Shown one piece after another: positions 63,437 through 64,000 of a stretch of DNA of 64,000 bases (the first letter of the stretch is position 1; each line of letters begins with the position of its first letter). The notes below the pieces were generated by a model. It saw only the letters and a list, made by a program, of their open reading frames with translations. It ran no database searches and was not told where the DNA came from. The DNA lies in contig JAUVYV010000005.1 of NCBI GenBank assembly GCA_030602885.1, positions 1 to 64,000 on the forward strand, read 5' to 3'. The DNA comes from Phycisphaerales bacterium. Lineage in GTDB: Bacteria > Planctomycetota > Phycisphaerae > Sedimentisphaerales > Anaerobacaceae. The translations under genes and the position numbers were made by a program.

Positions 63437-64000
63437 ATGGGCAAGGAAAAGGCAAAGATATATACGGTCAGTCAGGTCAATGGGCTGATAAAGGGCGTGC
63501 TGGAGAGTAATCTGCCGGGGCGTCTGACGGTGGCGGGTGAGATAAGCGATTGGAAGGAGCACAGCCCAAGCGGGCACTGCTACTTTTCGCTCAAGGATGA
63601 GAAATCAAATCTACCCTGCGCTATGTGGAAACCCAATGTTCTAAGAGTCAGATTCAGGCCTGAAAATGGATTGGCGGTCCTGGCTTCGGGATTTATTGAT
63701 GTCTATGTCCCCCGTGGCAGGTATCAGCTCATTGTTGATGAGTTTGTCCCCGCTGGCGTGGGTGCGCTTCAATTGGCTTTTGAGCAAATGGTAAAAAAAC
63801 TTCGGGCTGAGGGGCTGTTCGAGGATAAGCACAAGAAGCGGCTGCCGGCGTATCCTGCGCGGATTGGGATACTGACGAGCGAATCGGGGGCGGCGGTGCG
63901 TGATATAGAGGACAGTATTTTCAATCGGTGGCCTTGTGTGAAGTTGTTTTTGTATCCGGTGCCGGTGCAGGGTGAAGGTGCGGCGGAGAAAATCGCAGCG
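63437..64000 (+). CDS. xseA: Exodeoxyribonuclease VII large subunit (partial)
   Basis: The first 188 codons of XseA; the gene runs off the right edge. The N-terminal OB fold contains YTVSQVNGLIKGVLESNLPG, GEISDWKEHSPSGHCYFSLK and PRGRYQLIVDE. The catalytic domain begins with PARIGILTSESGAAVRDIED. The enzyme degrades single-stranded DNA together with XseB. GGGGGTG precedes the ATG. Confidence 0.93.
   Translation, partial: MGKEKAKIYTVSQVNGLIKGVLESNLPGRLTVAGEISDWKEHSPSGHCYFSLKDEKSNLPCAMWKPNVLRVRFRPENGLAVLASGFIDVYVPRGRYQLIVDEFVPAGVGALQLAFEQMVKKLRAEGLFEDKHKKRLPAYPARIGILTSESGAAVRDIEDSIFNRWPCVKLFLYPVPVQGEGAAEKIAA

Overview
The window looks like a chromosomal piece of a Gram-negative planctomycete, most likely of the class Phycisphaerae (Sedimentisphaerales-like). 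This is an inference. It rests on secreted glycoside hydrolases with dockerin-type EF-hand tails, a PEP-CTERM anchor remnant, an anaerobe-type NfnAB electron-bifurcating pair, a heptose/Kdo lipopolysaccharide operon and many dispersed intergenic repeats. No species can be named from the sequence.

Layout. (1) 1-1.1 kb: a repeat element with its own consensus promoter. (2) 1.1-16.1 kb: transketolase; a divergent alpha-L-rhamnosidase plus exported aldo/keto reductase; two adjacent secreted hydrolase-like proteins with the same unusual tail; an MtfA-type peptidase; NfnAB. (3) 16.3-22.5 kb: one gene for a 2,084-residue coiled-coil protein with cysteine/histidine motifs at both ends. (4) 22.5-30.3 kb: a second, inverted copy of the 5' repeat, a small dockerin protein, an AT-rich membrane protein, uvrB, a one-TM protein, a scar of PEP-CTERM and integrase fragments, and tRNA-Lys. 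(5) 30.3-42 kb: sixA, isocitrate dehydrogenase, a sensor kinase, then a tight operon lpxK-hldE-gmhA-gmhB-heptosyltransferase-Kdo kinase-like-GT4-plsY. (6) 42.2-48.7 kb, minus strand: a seven-PAS kinase with its LuxR-type regulator, preceded by small genes, a cupin and dprA. (7) 49.1-64 kb: GH30 enzyme, radical SAM/SPASM protein, lipoprotein, YebC, O-antigen ligase and WecA/MraY-like transferase, DUF4416, proS, YhaM-like nuclease, secreted glycosidase-like protein, and the start of xseA.

How the genes fit together. Transketolase can supply sedoheptulose 7-phosphate. GmhA, HldE and GmhB turn this into ADP-heptose, and the heptosyltransferase, Kdo-kinase-like protein and GT4 can use it on lipid A phosphorylated by LpxK. 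The WecA-like transferase and O-antigen ligase at 54.6-58 kb would add a polymer. The rhamnosidase, two GH30 enzymes and two further glycosidase-like proteins point to plant or algal polysaccharide degradation. Dockerin tails occur on four proteins, but no cohesin is seen here.

The most unusual features are the promoter-bearing inverted repeats that face each other across about 22 kb, the giant coiled-coil protein, dockerin halves split by a LamG-like domain, a kinase start duplicated in front of a GatB-tail mini-gene, repeat insertions inside and next to genes, and by-eye switches of GC skew near 23-26, 29-30 and 47.4 kb. All functions are inferred from motifs read by eye; no database search was run.
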